Numbered from the stretch's first letter, positions 25,462-33,932 are shown. The stretch is 64,000 bases of DNA from Glycomyces xiaoerkulensis (GCF_002798405.1 NZ_PGGV01000037.1:248001-312000); one strand, 5' to 3'. The notes: generated from the letters alone by a model not told the origin. Program-made: numbers and translations.

Positions 25462-26773
25462 TCGCGTCCTCCGGCCGGACCGGGGCCGGGCTCTGCGGCT
25501 CGAACGGAACGATGTCCGAATCCGTCTCGTCCTCGCCGGGCGGCTTCGGACGGCCCAGCCGGTCGAGGCCGAAGGTGACGATCAGCCCGACCACCAGCAG
25601 GCCGGCGGACGCCGTCTGCACCCAGTCGGCGTAGAGGATCTGGTCGTCGCCCGGAGCGTGGAGGGTGTGCTCCCACAGCAGCAGGATCGACCACAGCAGC
25701 ACCGTCGCCAGCACGGCGCCCAGCACGCCGCCGCGGCGGCCCCACAGGCTCGTCCCGGCCAGCAGCACCGCGATGAACGCGAACGCCTGGAGACCGATCG
25801 CCGACTGGACCTCGGCGCCGCCGCCGTAGACGCCGAAGTTCAGCGTCGCGGCCAGCTCCCCGGACCGCAGGCCGAAGACGGCCATCATGAAGCCGGCGCC
25901 CGCGGCCAGCAGCATCGACAGGACGATCCCGCCCAGGAACACGAACACCGAGGCGGCGGAGCGCTCGCCGGAGCCGTCGACCATGCGGCCCACCTGGCTG
26001 AGGCGGTCCCGGACCTGCGCCGACAGGCCGATGAGCCCGCCGCCGATCGCCAGCACCGCGGCCCCGAGGAAGAGCCACAGGCCCCCGGGCGAGTCCCAGG
26101 TGTCGACCGCGCCGAGCTCGAGACCGGACGCGTAGCGGGTCAGCAGCGGCTGGCCCGCGAAGATCACGATCGACATCGCCAGGCCCGCGAACCAGGCCGG
26201 CGCGCGCAGCACCAGCACCAGCAGCCCGAACAGCAGGCCGGCCACGGTCGCTCCGGCGGCCGCCCAGGCCAGGTTCAGCCACTGGTTCTCCGCCAGCGGC
26301 GGCGCGAACGACACCATGAACAGCGCCGCCGGCACGGCCAGGTTGATCGCGCCCAGGCGCAGCGACAGGCCCAGCGCGAGGACGGCCAGCAGGATCGGCG
26401 CCAGCGCCAGGGCGTGCAGGTCGACCGCGTCGAGCAGCGCGCCGGTGTCTCCGCCGAAGATCTGGTCGCGCTCCCGGTAGACCACGAACAGGGCCGTCAG
26501 GACCAGCAGCGCCAGGACGGCCTCCCAGAGCAGTTGGAAGACCAGGCGGTCGCGCTGCGGGCCCGGCCCGGAGGGCCCGCCCGGCGCGGCCTCGCCGCGG
26601 TCGGCGGCGAACGGCACGGTCGGGGACGACTCGGGCTGGTACTGCGGCTGGGCGCCGACGTCGACGCCGTTGCCGACGGTCGGCATCGGGGCGGGCGACG
26701 TGCTCAGATTCTGGGTCTGATCGATCGCGTCGCCCCCGTTGCCGCCTTCGCGTTCTGGGGGTACATATGTCAT
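25448..26773 (-). CDS. Polytopic membrane protein resembling an RbsC-type sugar permease
   Basis: 441-residue protein. About 75 hydrophilic N-terminal residues precede roughly eight to ten membrane segments (about 75-400) and an acidic tail. Two stretches recall ribose/xylose ABC permeases: LGLSLRLGAINLAVPAALF and AGTSLWGRRGGVLGAVLAT. No ATPase or binding protein is nearby, and much of the permease pattern is lost. The next gene upstream on this strand is a paralogue. Function unknown; a permease-derived protein is the most I can say. Confidence 0.7.
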   Translation of the reverse strand: MTYVPPEREGGNGGDAIDQTQNLSTSPAPMPTVGNGVDVGAQPQYQPESSPTVPFAADRGEAAPGGPSGPGPQRDRLVFQLLWEAVLALLVLTALFVVYRERDQIFGGDTGALLDAVDLHALALAPILLAVLALGLSLRLGAINLAVPAALFMVSFAPPLAENQWLNLAWAAAGATVAGLLFGLLVLVLRAPAWFAGLAMSIVIFAGQPLLTRYASGLELGAVDTWDSPGGLWLFLGAAVLAIGGGLIGLSAQVRDRLSQVGRMVDGSGERSAASVFVFLGGIVLSMLLAAGAGFMMAVFGLRSGELAATLNFGVYGGGAEVQSAIGLQAFAFIAVLLAGTSLWGRRGGVLGAVLATVLLWSILLLWEHTLHAPGDDQILYADWVQTASAGLLVVGLIVTFGLDRLGRPKPPGEDETDSDIVPFEPQSPAPVRPEDATRPQ

Positions 26774-26820
26774 CGGAGCGTCTCCTGTAACGAGGGGAGA
26801 TTCAGAGTGGGTTCCGCTTC

Positions 26821-28107
26821 TCAGCGGCCGAAACGTCCACGGCCGTCATCGTATCGGGGACCCCCGTGCGCCTCGTAGCCGTATTCGCCGCCGAGGCGGG
26901 GGTCGCGCAGGTCGTCGAAGGCGCCGGAGGCGCCGAACGGGTCGCCGGCGCGCGGCATGCTCCCGGTGGCCGACCAGGGGTCGCCGCCGCTGCCGACCGC
27001 GGCGAAGTCCGCGTCGTAGTCGTCGTAGCCGCCCTCGCGCTGCGGTGGCAGCGGCGGCTCGTCCTCGCGGAGGTCGCCGACCTCGCCGGCCCGGCCGGTG
27101 GAGGCCAGTTCGTCCTCGTCGGGGGTGTTCATGGACTCGACCAGGCGGGTGACCAGGAATCCGGCGATGATCGCGCCGAGAGCGATCCAGCTCGGGTCGA
27201 AGCTCCAGCCGCGCGCCTCGGACAGCCACATGAGCCCCAGCAGCAGCAGCGCCGCGAACGCGGTGCCGCAGACGCCGCCGCGGCGGCCCAGGAGGCTGGT
27301 GCCGCCGACCAGGGCCGCACCGAGGGCCATGACCGACAGCAGGATCGGATCCGGCAGGGCGGGCGCGCCTTCGGCGGGCACGGACGTCCAGGCCGTCAGC
27401 ACCCCGGCCGCGCCGGCCAGGCAGCACGACAGCAGCAGGCCGATGAAGACCACGCCGCCGCGTCCGTGCCGGTCGCCGGCGGGGGTGTCGCGGATGGGCG
27501 CGAGCCGTTCGCGCAGCCCGGCGAAGGAGCCGACCAGGCCCATGAAGAGCGAGAGCCCGACGGCGCCGGCCAGGGCGGCGAGCGCGCCGGTCGTCGGCAG
27601 CTCGGCGAGCATGAACGCGCTCGGCTCACCGGCGGTGCCCGACCACAGGCCGAGTGCGCCGCCGACGGCGCCGCCGGCGGCCCATCCGGGCACGCGCAGC
27701 CACGCGCAGAGGGTCGCGAGCGCGAATCCGGCGAATCCGGCCGCGGCCATGCCCATGGCGAGCGCGACCGCGGTGCCGGAGCCGGAGGCGTCGACGAAGA
27801 TCCAGGCCGACAGCAGCGCGATCGGTCCGACCGCGAGGTTGACCGCGCCGACGCGCAGCGATACGGCCACGGCCGAGGCCAGCAGCACCAGCGGCGCGAG
27901 CGCGGCCACGAAGCCGCCCCAGGAGCCTTCGGCGAACGGGCCGGCGGCCGACTGCGTCAGCGCGAACAGGACGCCGCCGCCCAGCAGCAGCAGTCCTATC
28001 TCCCAGACCACGTGGACGGCCATGCGGTCGGCCGGCGGCTCGGAGAGGACGTCCATCGACGAGGTCGAATCGCGGTCGTCGTCGCGGCGTAGGGTGTCAA
28101 ATTTCAT
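26821..28107 (-). CDS. Second RbsC-permease-like membrane protein (paralogue)
   Basis: 428-residue protein built like its downstream neighbour: a short charged N-terminus, about eight membrane segments (about 30-330), then a long acidic, Gly/Asp/Tyr-rich tail ending DDGRGRFGR. Shared marks are AVSLRVGAVNLAVGPIALLS and GGTSLLGRRGGVCGTAFAAL. The two genes are 47 nt apart and probably co-transcribed. No cognate ATPase or binding protein is visible. Confidence 0.7.
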   Translation of the reverse strand: MKFDTLRRDDDRDSTSSMDVLSEPPADRMAVHVVWEIGLLLLGGGVLFALTQSAAGPFAEGSWGGFVAALAPLVLLASAVAVSLRVGAVNLAVGPIALLSAWIFVDASGSGTAVALAMGMAAAGFAGFALATLCAWLRVPGWAAGGAVGGALGLWSGTAGEPSAFMLAELPTTGALAALAGAVGLSLFMGLVGSFAGLRERLAPIRDTPAGDRHGRGGVVFIGLLLSCCLAGAAGVLTAWTSVPAEGAPALPDPILLSVMALGAALVGGTSLLGRRGGVCGTAFAALLLLGLMWLSEARGWSFDPSWIALGAIIAGFLVTRLVESMNTPDEDELASTGRAGEVGDLREDEPPLPPQREGGYDDYDADFAAVGSGGDPWSATGSMPRAGDPFGASGAFDDLRDPRLGGEYGYEAHGGPRYDDGRGRFGR

Positions 28108-28176
28108 AAGCGCACCTCATAACGCGCAAGTTATTGGGGATTTTTCCGGGTGGGGGGCGACCGGGGGGTCGTGCGG

Positions 28177-28740
28177 CTATTCGGGTCTGGGCCGGTCCTC
28201 GTCCTCGTCGTCCTCTGTGGGTGGAATCCGGCAGGAGTGCTCGAGCCAGAGGGCGGAGGCGGTCAGCGCGGCGCAGGAGACGGTGCCGAGGACGCCCCCC
28301 GGCAGGTCTTCTCCGGCGGCGGCCAACCGGTCGCTCTGGATCGCCAGCCAGATCGTGAAGCCCAGGTAGGCGCCGAAGAAGACGGCGCCGGCGATGGCGG
28401 CGGCCTTCGCCAGGACGGCGTACCGGGCGATCTGGAGCGCGTGCTCCGGGCCGTGGACGGTGCCGGCCCGCGGGTTGGGCTCGGACCGGTCGGGGGCCGC
28501 TGCCGGGGAGCGACGCCGATTCGGGTTCAGCGTTCTTCGGGTGTTCCAGGCCATCCAGGCGAGCAGGACCGCCAGCGCCAGGATGGCCACGGAGTTGTAC
28601 CAGGCGAGTTCAGGTGCTCGCTGATAGTAGCGGGCGACGAGGAGCAGAGTCAGCGCTCCGCCGGCGAGCGCGCTCACCGCGAGCGTCGACGGGGCGGTCG
28701 GCCGCAGGGTCGGCTGAGGACCGTGCTTGTCGTCACTCAT
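28177..28740 (-). CDS. DUF3180 membrane protein
   Basis: 187-residue protein with about four membrane segments (TLAVSALAGGALTLLLVA; WYNSVAILALAVLLAWMAW; AAAIAGAVFFGAYLGFTIWLA; TVSCAALTASALWL) and an acidic C-terminus. DUF3180 proteins typically sit just after folK in actinobacteria, as here, where the two overlap by 8 nt. Function unknown. Confidence 0.88.
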   Translation of the reverse strand: MSDDKHGPQPTLRPTAPSTLAVSALAGGALTLLLVARYYQRAPELAWYNSVAILALAVLLAWMAWNTRRTLNPNRRRSPAAAPDRSEPNPRAGTVHGPEHALQIARYAVLAKAAAIAGAVFFGAYLGFTIWLAIQSDRLAAAGEDLPGGVLGTVSCAALTASALWLEHSCRIPPTEDDEDEDRPRPE

Positions 28741-29257
28741 GATGTTCTGACCATAGCGGGTGGAGTCGCCGCAATGCGCGCGCGTCCTCGGCCAGGGCCT
28801 CCTCGCGCAGCAGCTCGCGCACCGGGCCGTGCCCGGGCAACTCGGCGTCGCGGTCGACGGCCAGCCACGGGACCAGGACGAAGGCGCGCAGGTGGGCGCG
28901 CGGATGGGGCAGTTCGAGGCGGGGATCGGTCCGGTGGACCGGGCGGCCGTCGTCGTCCCAGGCGGCGATGAGGTCGACGTCGAGGGTGCGGGGGCCGAAG
29001 GGCCGGTCGGGGTCGCGGACGCGCCCGGCGTCGTTCTCCAGGTCCAGGGCGGTTTCGAGCCAGGCGTCGGCGCTCCGGCCGGGCGCGGTGGCGACGGCGG
29101 TGAGGTTGTAGTAGGTCGGCTGGTCGTCGTCGCCGCCCCACGGCGGGGTCTCGTAGAGGTCTGAGACGGTATCGGGAGCGAGGGCGTCCACGGCGTCGGC
29201 GAGGTGGGCCTCGCGGTCGCCGAGGTTGGAGCCGAGGCTCAGCACGACGCGGCTCAT
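28733..29257 (-). CDS. folK: 2-amino-4-hydroxy-6-hydroxymethyldihydropteridine diphosphokinase
   Basis: 174-residue HPPK of folate synthesis, transferring pyrophosphate from ATP to the pterin. It has LSLGSNLGDREAHL, the YETPPWG loop, and the signature FGPRTLDVDLIA with LELPHPRAHLRAFVLVPW. The ATG at 29257 overlaps the folB stop by 4 nt. The C-terminus overlaps the DUF3180 gene. Confidence 0.95.
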   Translation of the reverse strand: MSRVVLSLGSNLGDREAHLADAVDALAPDTVSDLYETPPWGGDDDQPTYYNLTAVATAPGRSADAWLETALDLENDAGRVRDPDRPFGPRTLDVDLIAAWDDDGRPVHRTDPRLELPHPRAHLRAFVLVPWLAVDRDAELPGHGPVRELLREEALAEDARALRRLHPLWSEHHE

Positions 29258-29619
29258 TCGCGGCCCCGTTCGATCGTGACCGCCACATCGGTGAAGTGCT
29301 GCGGGATCGGCGCCTGCGGCTTGTGGACCGTGACGCGGGCGCGTTCGACGCGCTCGTGGGCGAGGCAGGCGGCGGCGAGGCGTTCGGCGAGGGTCTCGAT
29401 CAGGTTGCACGGTTCGCCGGCGACGATGTCGGCCAGGGTGTCGGCGAGGACTCCGTAGTCGACGGTGTGCTCGAGGTCGTCGGTGGCGGCCGCGCGGCCG
29501 GTCGGGGTGGCGAGGGCGACGTCGACGATGAAGTCCTGCCCGGCTTCGCGCTCGTGGCCGAATACGCCGTGGCGTCCGTGCACCTTCAGCCCGGTCAAGG
29601 TGATGACGTCGGTATCCAC
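29254..29619 (-). CDS. folB: Dihydroneopterin aldolase
   Basis: 121-residue enzyme of the folate pathway, cleaving dihydroneopterin. It shows LTGLKVHGRHGVFGHEREAG, TVDYGVLAD, the catalytic-region lysine in VTVHKPQAPIP and the common ending VAVTIER. The GTG start at 29619 gives the usual length. It is followed by folK in a coupled pair; folP and folE are not in the window. Confidence 0.95.
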   Translation of the reverse strand: MDTDVITLTGLKVHGRHGVFGHEREAGQDFIVDVALATPTGRAAATDDLEHTVDYGVLADTLADIVAGEPCNLIETLAERLAAACLAHERVERARVTVHKPQAPIPQHFTDVAVTIERGRE

Positions 29620-29634
29620 GGCCCCGAGCCTACG

Positions 29635-30276
29635 TCATTCCTCTTCCTCCTCCTTGTCTTCGCTGCGGTTCCGGACGACCAGCCAGGTGGCGACGGCGAG
29701 GATGACACCGGCGAGCAGGACCGGCACCACCCGCATGTTCTCGTTGAACCACGACAGCAGTTGCACGTGCTGGGAGGTGGGGTCGGCCAGCACGACAGCG
29801 ACGAACACGGCCGCGATCAGGCCGGCCGCGGTGAACACCGCCGAGCGCCACCAGAAGTTGCCGAATCCGAGCCTGCGGTCCAGGATCTGGGCGGCCGAGA
29901 TGATGCGCTTGGCGCGCAGGATGCGGAGCGATCCGATGACCCGCAGCAGCCGGAGGAGCTGGGCGCCGCCGGCGGCCACCACGAGGCTTATCAGTGTGAG
30001 GGCGCCGATGACCAGCAGCCACTTGTGGCGCTTGAGCCAGTCGAGTTTGTTCTCGGCCGCCAGCAGCAGGATGACCGATTCGGCCCACAGGATCGCGCCG
30101 GCCGACCAGCCGATGATCGTGCCGGCCAGGACGAATTCGCCGTCCTGCCAGATGGTGAGGAAGACGGCGGGCACGGAGGCGCAGACGGCTATGACGACCG
30201 GAAGCGTCAGCCGGTGCTCGATGCGCTGGGCGAACGCGGTGAGTCGCTGGAGACTTCTTCGGGGGGAGGGCTTCAC
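29635..30276 (-). CDS. Six-segment membrane protein with a voltage-sensor-like fourth helix
   Basis: 213-residue protein with about six hydrophobic segments. The fourth (about residues 105-130) has arginines about every third position, AQLLRLLRVIGSLRILRAKR, as in the S4 voltage sensor of cation channels. The loop between segments five and six (DPTSQHVQLLSWFNEN) has no TVGYG-like selectivity filter. It therefore looks like a voltage-gated channel relative without a potassium pore. Ends in an acidic EDKEEEEE tail. GTG start at 30276; 15 nt upstream of folB. Confidence 0.65.
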   Translation of the reverse strand: MKPSPRRSLQRLTAFAQRIEHRLTLPVVIAVCASVPAVFLTIWQDGEFVLAGTIIGWSAGAILWAESVILLLAAENKLDWLKRHKWLLVIGALTLISLVVAAGGAQLLRLLRVIGSLRILRAKRIISAAQILDRRLGFGNFWWRSAVFTAAGLIAAVFVAVVLADPTSQHVQLLSWFNENMRVVPVLLAGVILAVATWLVVRNRSEDKEEEEE

Positions 30277-30335
30277 ACGTCCAAGATATCGACTGCCGGC
30301 CCGCCCGATGTGTCCCCAGGTCGCGCCAATTTGAG

Positions 30336-30341
30336 TATCGT
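30336..30341 (+). promoter_or_regulatory. -10 element TATCGT of glpD
   Basis: A TANNNT hexamer ending 6 nt before the glpD ATG, with no ribosome binding site between them. A clear -35 is not visible. Confidence 0.45.
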
Positions 30342-30347
30342 CTGCTC

Positions 30348-32102
30348 ATGCGCACCCTCACGGCCTGGACCCGTTCGCAATCGGGCCGGCTGTCGCCGCA
30401 GCGGCGGCACTCCGATCTGGAGCGGCTGCGCAGCGAGCACTTCGACGTGCTCGTGATCGGCGGCGGGGCGACCGGCACCGGGGCGGCGGTGGACGCGGCG
30501 GGCCGGGGGCTGCGCACGGCGCTGGTGGAGTCCCGCGATTTCGCCTCGGGTACGTCCTCGCGTTCGAGCAAGCTGGTGCACGGCGGGCTGCGCTACCTGG
30601 AGCAGTTGGAGCTGGGGCTGGTCCACGAGGCCCTCACCGAGCGGGGCCTGCTGACCGAGCGCCTGGCGCCGCATCTGGTGCGGCCGATCCCGTTCCTGCT
30701 GCCGCTGAAGGACGTCTGGGAGCGGCTCTACTACGGGGCCGGCGTGGCCGCGTACGACGTGCTCGCGACGGCCCTCGGTTCGGGGCGCGGCATGCCGTGG
30801 CACCGGCACCTCGGGCGGGCGGCGACGCAGTTGGCGTTCCCCGACCTGTCCGGGGACGTCCGCGGTTCGATCCGGTACTACGACGGCCGGGTCGACGACG
30901 CGCGCCTGGTGGTCACGCTGGCGCGCACCGCGGCGTCGCTGGGGGCGGCGGTGGTGCCGTCGGCCGAGGCGGTGGGGCTGGTCCGGGAGGGAGGGCGGCT
31001 GGTCGGGGTCGAGGTGCTCGACGTGGAGACCGGGGAGCGGTACCGGGTCAGGGCCGCGTCGGTGATCTGCGCGGCGGGCGTCTGGAGCGACGAGGTGGCC
31101 CGGATGGTGCCCGAGCGGACCGGGATGGCGGTGCAGGCGTCCAAGGGCGTCCACCTCGTGCTGCCCCGGGACGCGATCGACGGCAACGCCGGGATCATCA
31201 CCAGGACGAAGTGGAGCGTCCTGTTCATCATCCCGTGGGGAGCCCACTGGATCATCGGGACGACCGACACCGACTGGAAGCTCGACCCGGCGCACCCGGC
31301 GGCCTCGGCCGGGGACGTCGCCTACCTCCTCCAGCAGGCCGGCGAGGTCCTCCGCAAGCGCCTCGACGTCGGCCGGGTGGAGGGCGTCTACGCGGGTCTG
31401 CGGCCCCTGCTGCGCGGCGAGACCGACGACACCTCCGAGCTCAGCCGCACCCACGCGGTGGTGCGGGGCGAGCCGGGCCTGTACTTCGTCGCCGGCGGCA
31501 AGCTGACGACGTACCGGGTGATGGCCAGGGACGCGGTCGACCGGGCCGCGGCGGATCTGGGCAAGGAGGTGCCCGCGAGCGGGACGCACCTGCTGCCGCT
31601 GCTGGGGGCGGACGGGTTCGACCACTACTGGTCCGGCCGCTCGGCGCTCGCGCGGCGGTACCGGGTTCCGGTGGGCACGGTCGAGCGGCTGCTGCGCCGG
31701 TACGGCAACCTCGCGCCCCAGATTCTGCGGCTCGCCGCCGAGCAGCCGCAACTGGGCCGACCGCTGCCGGGAACCGGCGAGTACCTGCGGGCGGAGGTCG
31801 TCTACGCCGCCCGTGCCGAGGGCGCGCTCCACCTCGACGACGTGCTGACCCGGCGCCTGCGCCTCTCGATCGAGACGCCCGACCGCGGCACCCGCGCGGC
31901 CATGGACGCCGCGGCGCTGGCCGGCGAGGTGCTCGGGTGGGACGAGTCGCGCCGTGCGCTGGAGGTCGAGGTCTACCTGCGGCGCGTGGAGGCCGAGCGG
32001 CGCTCGCAGCGGCAGCCCGACGACGACGCGGCCGAGGCGGCCCGCCTCGCGGCCGCCGAGATCCGCCGGATCGAGCCGCTGCCGCCCTCATCCGTCCGGT
32101 GA
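30348..32102 (+). CDS. glpD: FAD-dependent glycerol-3-phosphate dehydrogenase
   Basis: 584-residue membrane-associated flavoenzyme oxidising glycerol-3-phosphate to DHAP. It has the FAD-binding VLVIGGGATGTGAAVDAAG, the signature SSRSSKLVHGGLRYLEQ, GVHLVLPRD, WGAHWIIGTTDTDW, GLRPLLRG and AGGKLTTYRVMARDAVD, with a C-terminal DAO_C domain. The ATG at 30348 is preceded by TATCGT at 6 nt, suggesting a leaderless mRNA. No other glycerol genes adjoin it. Confidence 0.96.
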   Translation: MRTLTAWTRSQSGRLSPQRRHSDLERLRSEHFDVLVIGGGATGTGAAVDAAGRGLRTALVESRDFASGTSSRSSKLVHGGLRYLEQLELGLVHEALTERGLLTERLAPHLVRPIPFLLPLKDVWERLYYGAGVAAYDVLATALGSGRGMPWHRHLGRAATQLAFPDLSGDVRGSIRYYDGRVDDARLVVTLARTAASLGAAVVPSAEAVGLVREGGRLVGVEVLDVETGERYRVRAASVICAAGVWSDEVARMVPERTGMAVQASKGVHLVLPRDAIDGNAGIITRTKWSVLFIIPWGAHWIIGTTDTDWKLDPAHPAASAGDVAYLLQQAGEVLRKRLDVGRVEGVYAGLRPLLRGETDDTSELSRTHAVVRGEPGLYFVAGGKLTTYRVMARDAVDRAAADLGKEVPASGTHLLPLLGADGFDHYWSGRSALARRYRVPVGTVERLLRRYGNLAPQILRLAAEQPQLGRPLPGTGEYLRAEVVYAARAEGALHLDDVLTRRLRLSIETPDRGTRAAMDAAALAGEVLGWDESRRALEVEVYLRRVEAERRSQRQPDDDAAEAARLAAAEIRRIEPLPPSSVR

Positions 32103-32127
32103 CCGCGGCGACCGCATCGGTTACACT
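32099..32127 (+). promoter_or_regulatory. Promoter of tRNA-Arg overlapping the glpD stop
   Basis: GTGACC (32099-32104), a 17-bp spacer and TACACT (32122-32127), 11 nt before the mature tRNA. The -35 covers the glpD stop codon. Confidence 0.5.
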
Positions 32128-32138
32128 CGTCTGGCGTT

Positions 32139-32214
32139 GCCCCAGTAGCTCAGGGGACAGAGCATCGGTTTCCTAAACCGCAGGTCGCAGGTTCGATTCC
32201 TGCCTGGGGCGCCA
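32139..32214 (+). tRNA. tRNA-Arg (anticodon CCT)
   Basis: Cloverleaf with acceptor GCCCCAG pairing CTGGGGC, a D arm with AGCTCAGGGGACAGAGC, an anticodon loop TTCCTAA giving CCT (reads AGG), and a T arm GCAGGTTCGATTCCTGC. The CCA end is encoded at 32212-32214. No intron. Confidence 0.97.
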
Positions 32215-32250
32215 TTGTGATGTGTCAGGACACCGGAAACGGTCCGATCC

Positions 32251-33198
32251 TCAGGCGAAGGCGTCGACTCCCGTCAGATCGGCCGAGTAGTTCCAGAGGC
32301 GGCGGGCCTGTCCGGGATCGATGGCGTAGGGGCGGACGCCCGGGCCGTCGTCCTCGGAGATCTCGGCGACGTCGCATTCCTCCAGGTAGATCCCGCCCGC
32401 GCCTTCGAGCATCGGGGAGGTGGCCGCCCAGGTCTGGGTGGCCGCGCCCTGCTCGCGGGTCTTGAGCCATTCGGCGAGCTGGTCGCCGTGTTCGTCGATC
32501 CAGCCCATCTCCTGCTGTTCCTCCAGGGTGAGGTGGCGCTGGAGCGGAGTGAGGATGCCGCCGGGGTCGAGGGCGAAGGCGCGCACGTTCCGGTCCCGAG
32601 CGAGCCGGTCGAGTTCCACGGCGAACAGGACGTTGGCGGTTTTGGACTGACCGTAGGCGGCCCATCGGTCGTAGCCGGCCTCGAAGTGGACGTCGTCCCA
32701 GCGGATCGGGGTGATCCGGTGGCCGCCCGACGACAGCGCCACCACTCGGGCACCGCCGCTCAGCAGCGGCCACAGGTGGTTCACCAGCGCGTAGTGGCCG
32801 AGGTGGTTGGTGGCGAACTGGAGCTCCCAGCCGGGACCGACGCGGGTCTCGGGGCAGGCCATCACGCCAGCGTCGTTGATCAGGACGTCGATGTGGCGGC
32901 CGGTCTCGAGGACGCGGTCGGCGAATGACCGGACGCTGTCGAGGTCGGACAGGTCGAGCTCGTCGATCTCGACGCGTGCGAGGCCGTCGAGGGCCGCCCG
33001 GGCGACCTCGGGGCGCCGGGCGGGGACCAGGACCGAGGCGCCGGCGTTGGTCAGCGCCTTGGTCGTCTCCAGGCCGAGGCCCGAGTAGCCGCCGGTGACG
33101 ACGGCATGGGTCCCGCTCAGGTCGCGGCCGTCGAGAACATCGGCGGCGGTGGTGTCGTGTCCGAATCCCGAATCGAGCTTGCGTTGCTGTGTGGTCAT
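32251..33198 (-). CDS. Short-chain dehydrogenase/reductase (retinol dehydrogenase-like)
   Basis: 315-residue NAD(P)-dependent oxidoreductase. The cofactor loop is VTGGYSGLGLETT, the structural motif is INDAGVMA, the catalytic serine is in ALSSGGHR and the YxxxK motif is YGQSKTANV. The long form and the C-terminal half place it near the retinol-dehydrogenase-like oxidoreductases. The substrate is unknown. The ATG at 33198 lies 7 nt after a -10 box, so the mRNA should be leaderless, and a MerR-type palindrome fills the promoter spacer, suggesting induction by a small molecule. No merR gene is nearby. Confidence 0.9.
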   Translation of the reverse strand: MTTQQRKLDSGFGHDTTAADVLDGRDLSGTHAVVTGGYSGLGLETTKALTNAGASVLVPARRPEVARAALDGLARVEIDELDLSDLDSVRSFADRVLETGRHIDVLINDAGVMACPETRVGPGWELQFATNHLGHYALVNHLWPLLSGGARVVALSSGGHRITPIRWDDVHFEAGYDRWAAYGQSKTANVLFAVELDRLARDRNVRAFALDPGGILTPLQRHLTLEEQQEMGWIDEHGDQLAEWLKTREQGAATQTWAATSPMLEGAGGIYLEECDVAEISEDDGPGVRPYAIDPGQARRLWNYSADLTGVDAFA

Positions 33199-33205
33199 GC
33201 GCCGG

Positions 33206-33236
33206 ACTGTAGGGCTTGGAGCGCACTCCAAGGCAA
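33206..33236 (-). promoter_or_regulatory. MerR-type promoter/operator of the SDR gene
   Basis: On the minus strand: -35 TTGCCT (33236-33231), a 19-bp spacer and -10 TACAGT (33211-33206). The spacer region carries the palindrome CTTGGAG-N4-CTCCAAG (33215-33232), the AdhR/NolA-like MerR operator type. The over-long 19-bp spacing is the hallmark of MerR activation by DNA distortion. Confidence 0.75.
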
Positions 33237-33550
33237 GACCGCAGGTGAGAGAGGCGCTCTCGTTGGTGGGGACCGTGTTCGGTCGAGAATCCGACGGTCG
33301 TCGGTCCCGCATGACGGCCGTGCAGCCTCGGCCCGAGTGATGCCGAAGCACCGGTGCCCGAGCGGGCACGCGGAGGCGCCGCAGACCAGAATGGGAGCGA
33401 GATCAGTTGCGGCGCAAAGAGGTATCGGCGAATCGCCTGGTGGCCGACGGGCTTTCGCGGTCCTATCCGGGCTGGTAATCTAGCTGGTCAAGCCGTGATT
33501 TTCCCGGCACCTGCGTGGTCGGCACGGCGTCGAGCCTTGCCCACGCGGAG

Positions 33551-33580
33551 CTCGGGGAGGCCCCCACCGGCCTCCCCGAG
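33551..33580 (-). terminator. Hairpin after the hypothetical gene at 33618
   Basis: Perfect 11-bp stem CTCGGGGAGGC/GCCTCCCCGAG with an 8-nt loop, 37 nt past the stop on the minus strand. Confidence 0.65.
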
Positions 33581-33617
33581 CCTTCCCACCAAACAGAGCA
33601 AAGTCTCGTATCCGCGT

Positions 33618-33932
33618 TCACCGGAATCGCGCGGTGTATATGTCCCCGTCGCGGACCCAGGCCAACTGCAGTGCCGCGAACATGTCGTCCACGATCTCCT
33701 CGTCGGGCAGTCCGTACAACTTGCCGGCGCCGCGACTTCGGAAATGCCACAGCAGTCCTGCCTGGATCTGCAGGGCGTCCGCGAAGTGCTTGCCGCACGA
33801 GGGATCGCACCGGTAGACCGTCCTCCCGGTCCGGTCGCGCTCGATCGCCATCACCTGCTGACACATCGAGCTTCGCAGCTTTCCCGCCGCGGCTGCCTGT
33901 AGCAACGTCTGCGTCTGAAGACGTTCCACCAT
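33618..33932 (-). CDS. Small hypothetical protein with CxxxC pair
   Basis: 104 residues, no family recognised. Codon choice is normal for this genome, which supports a real gene. It contains YRCDPSCGKHFADAL, a short cysteine/histidine cluster that might bind metal, and a C-terminal half LYGLPDEEIVDDMFAALQLAW predicted helical. The ATG at 33932 has a GAGAGG sequence about 11-16 nt upstream. It is isolated, ends in a hairpin and sits beside a highly structured intergenic region. Confidence 0.6.
   Translation of the reverse strand: MVERLQTQTLLQAAAAGKLRSSMCQQVMAIERDRTGRTVYRCDPSCGKHFADALQIQAGLLWHFRSRGAGKLYGLPDEEIVDDMFAALQLAWVRDGDIYTARFR

Larger units (their letters stand above)
33199..33617. other. 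Intergenic region upstream of the SDR gene
   Basis: 419 nt. The first 40 nt are the MerR-type promoter, and 33551-33580 is a strong hairpin. The stretch between them (33240-33550) shows no credible gene or repeat. Confidence 0.5.

Noticed and set aside
32215-32250. Attachment site at the 3' end of tRNA-Arg
   Set aside because: No second copy of the tRNA 3' segment is visible downstream in the window and no integrase adjoins.
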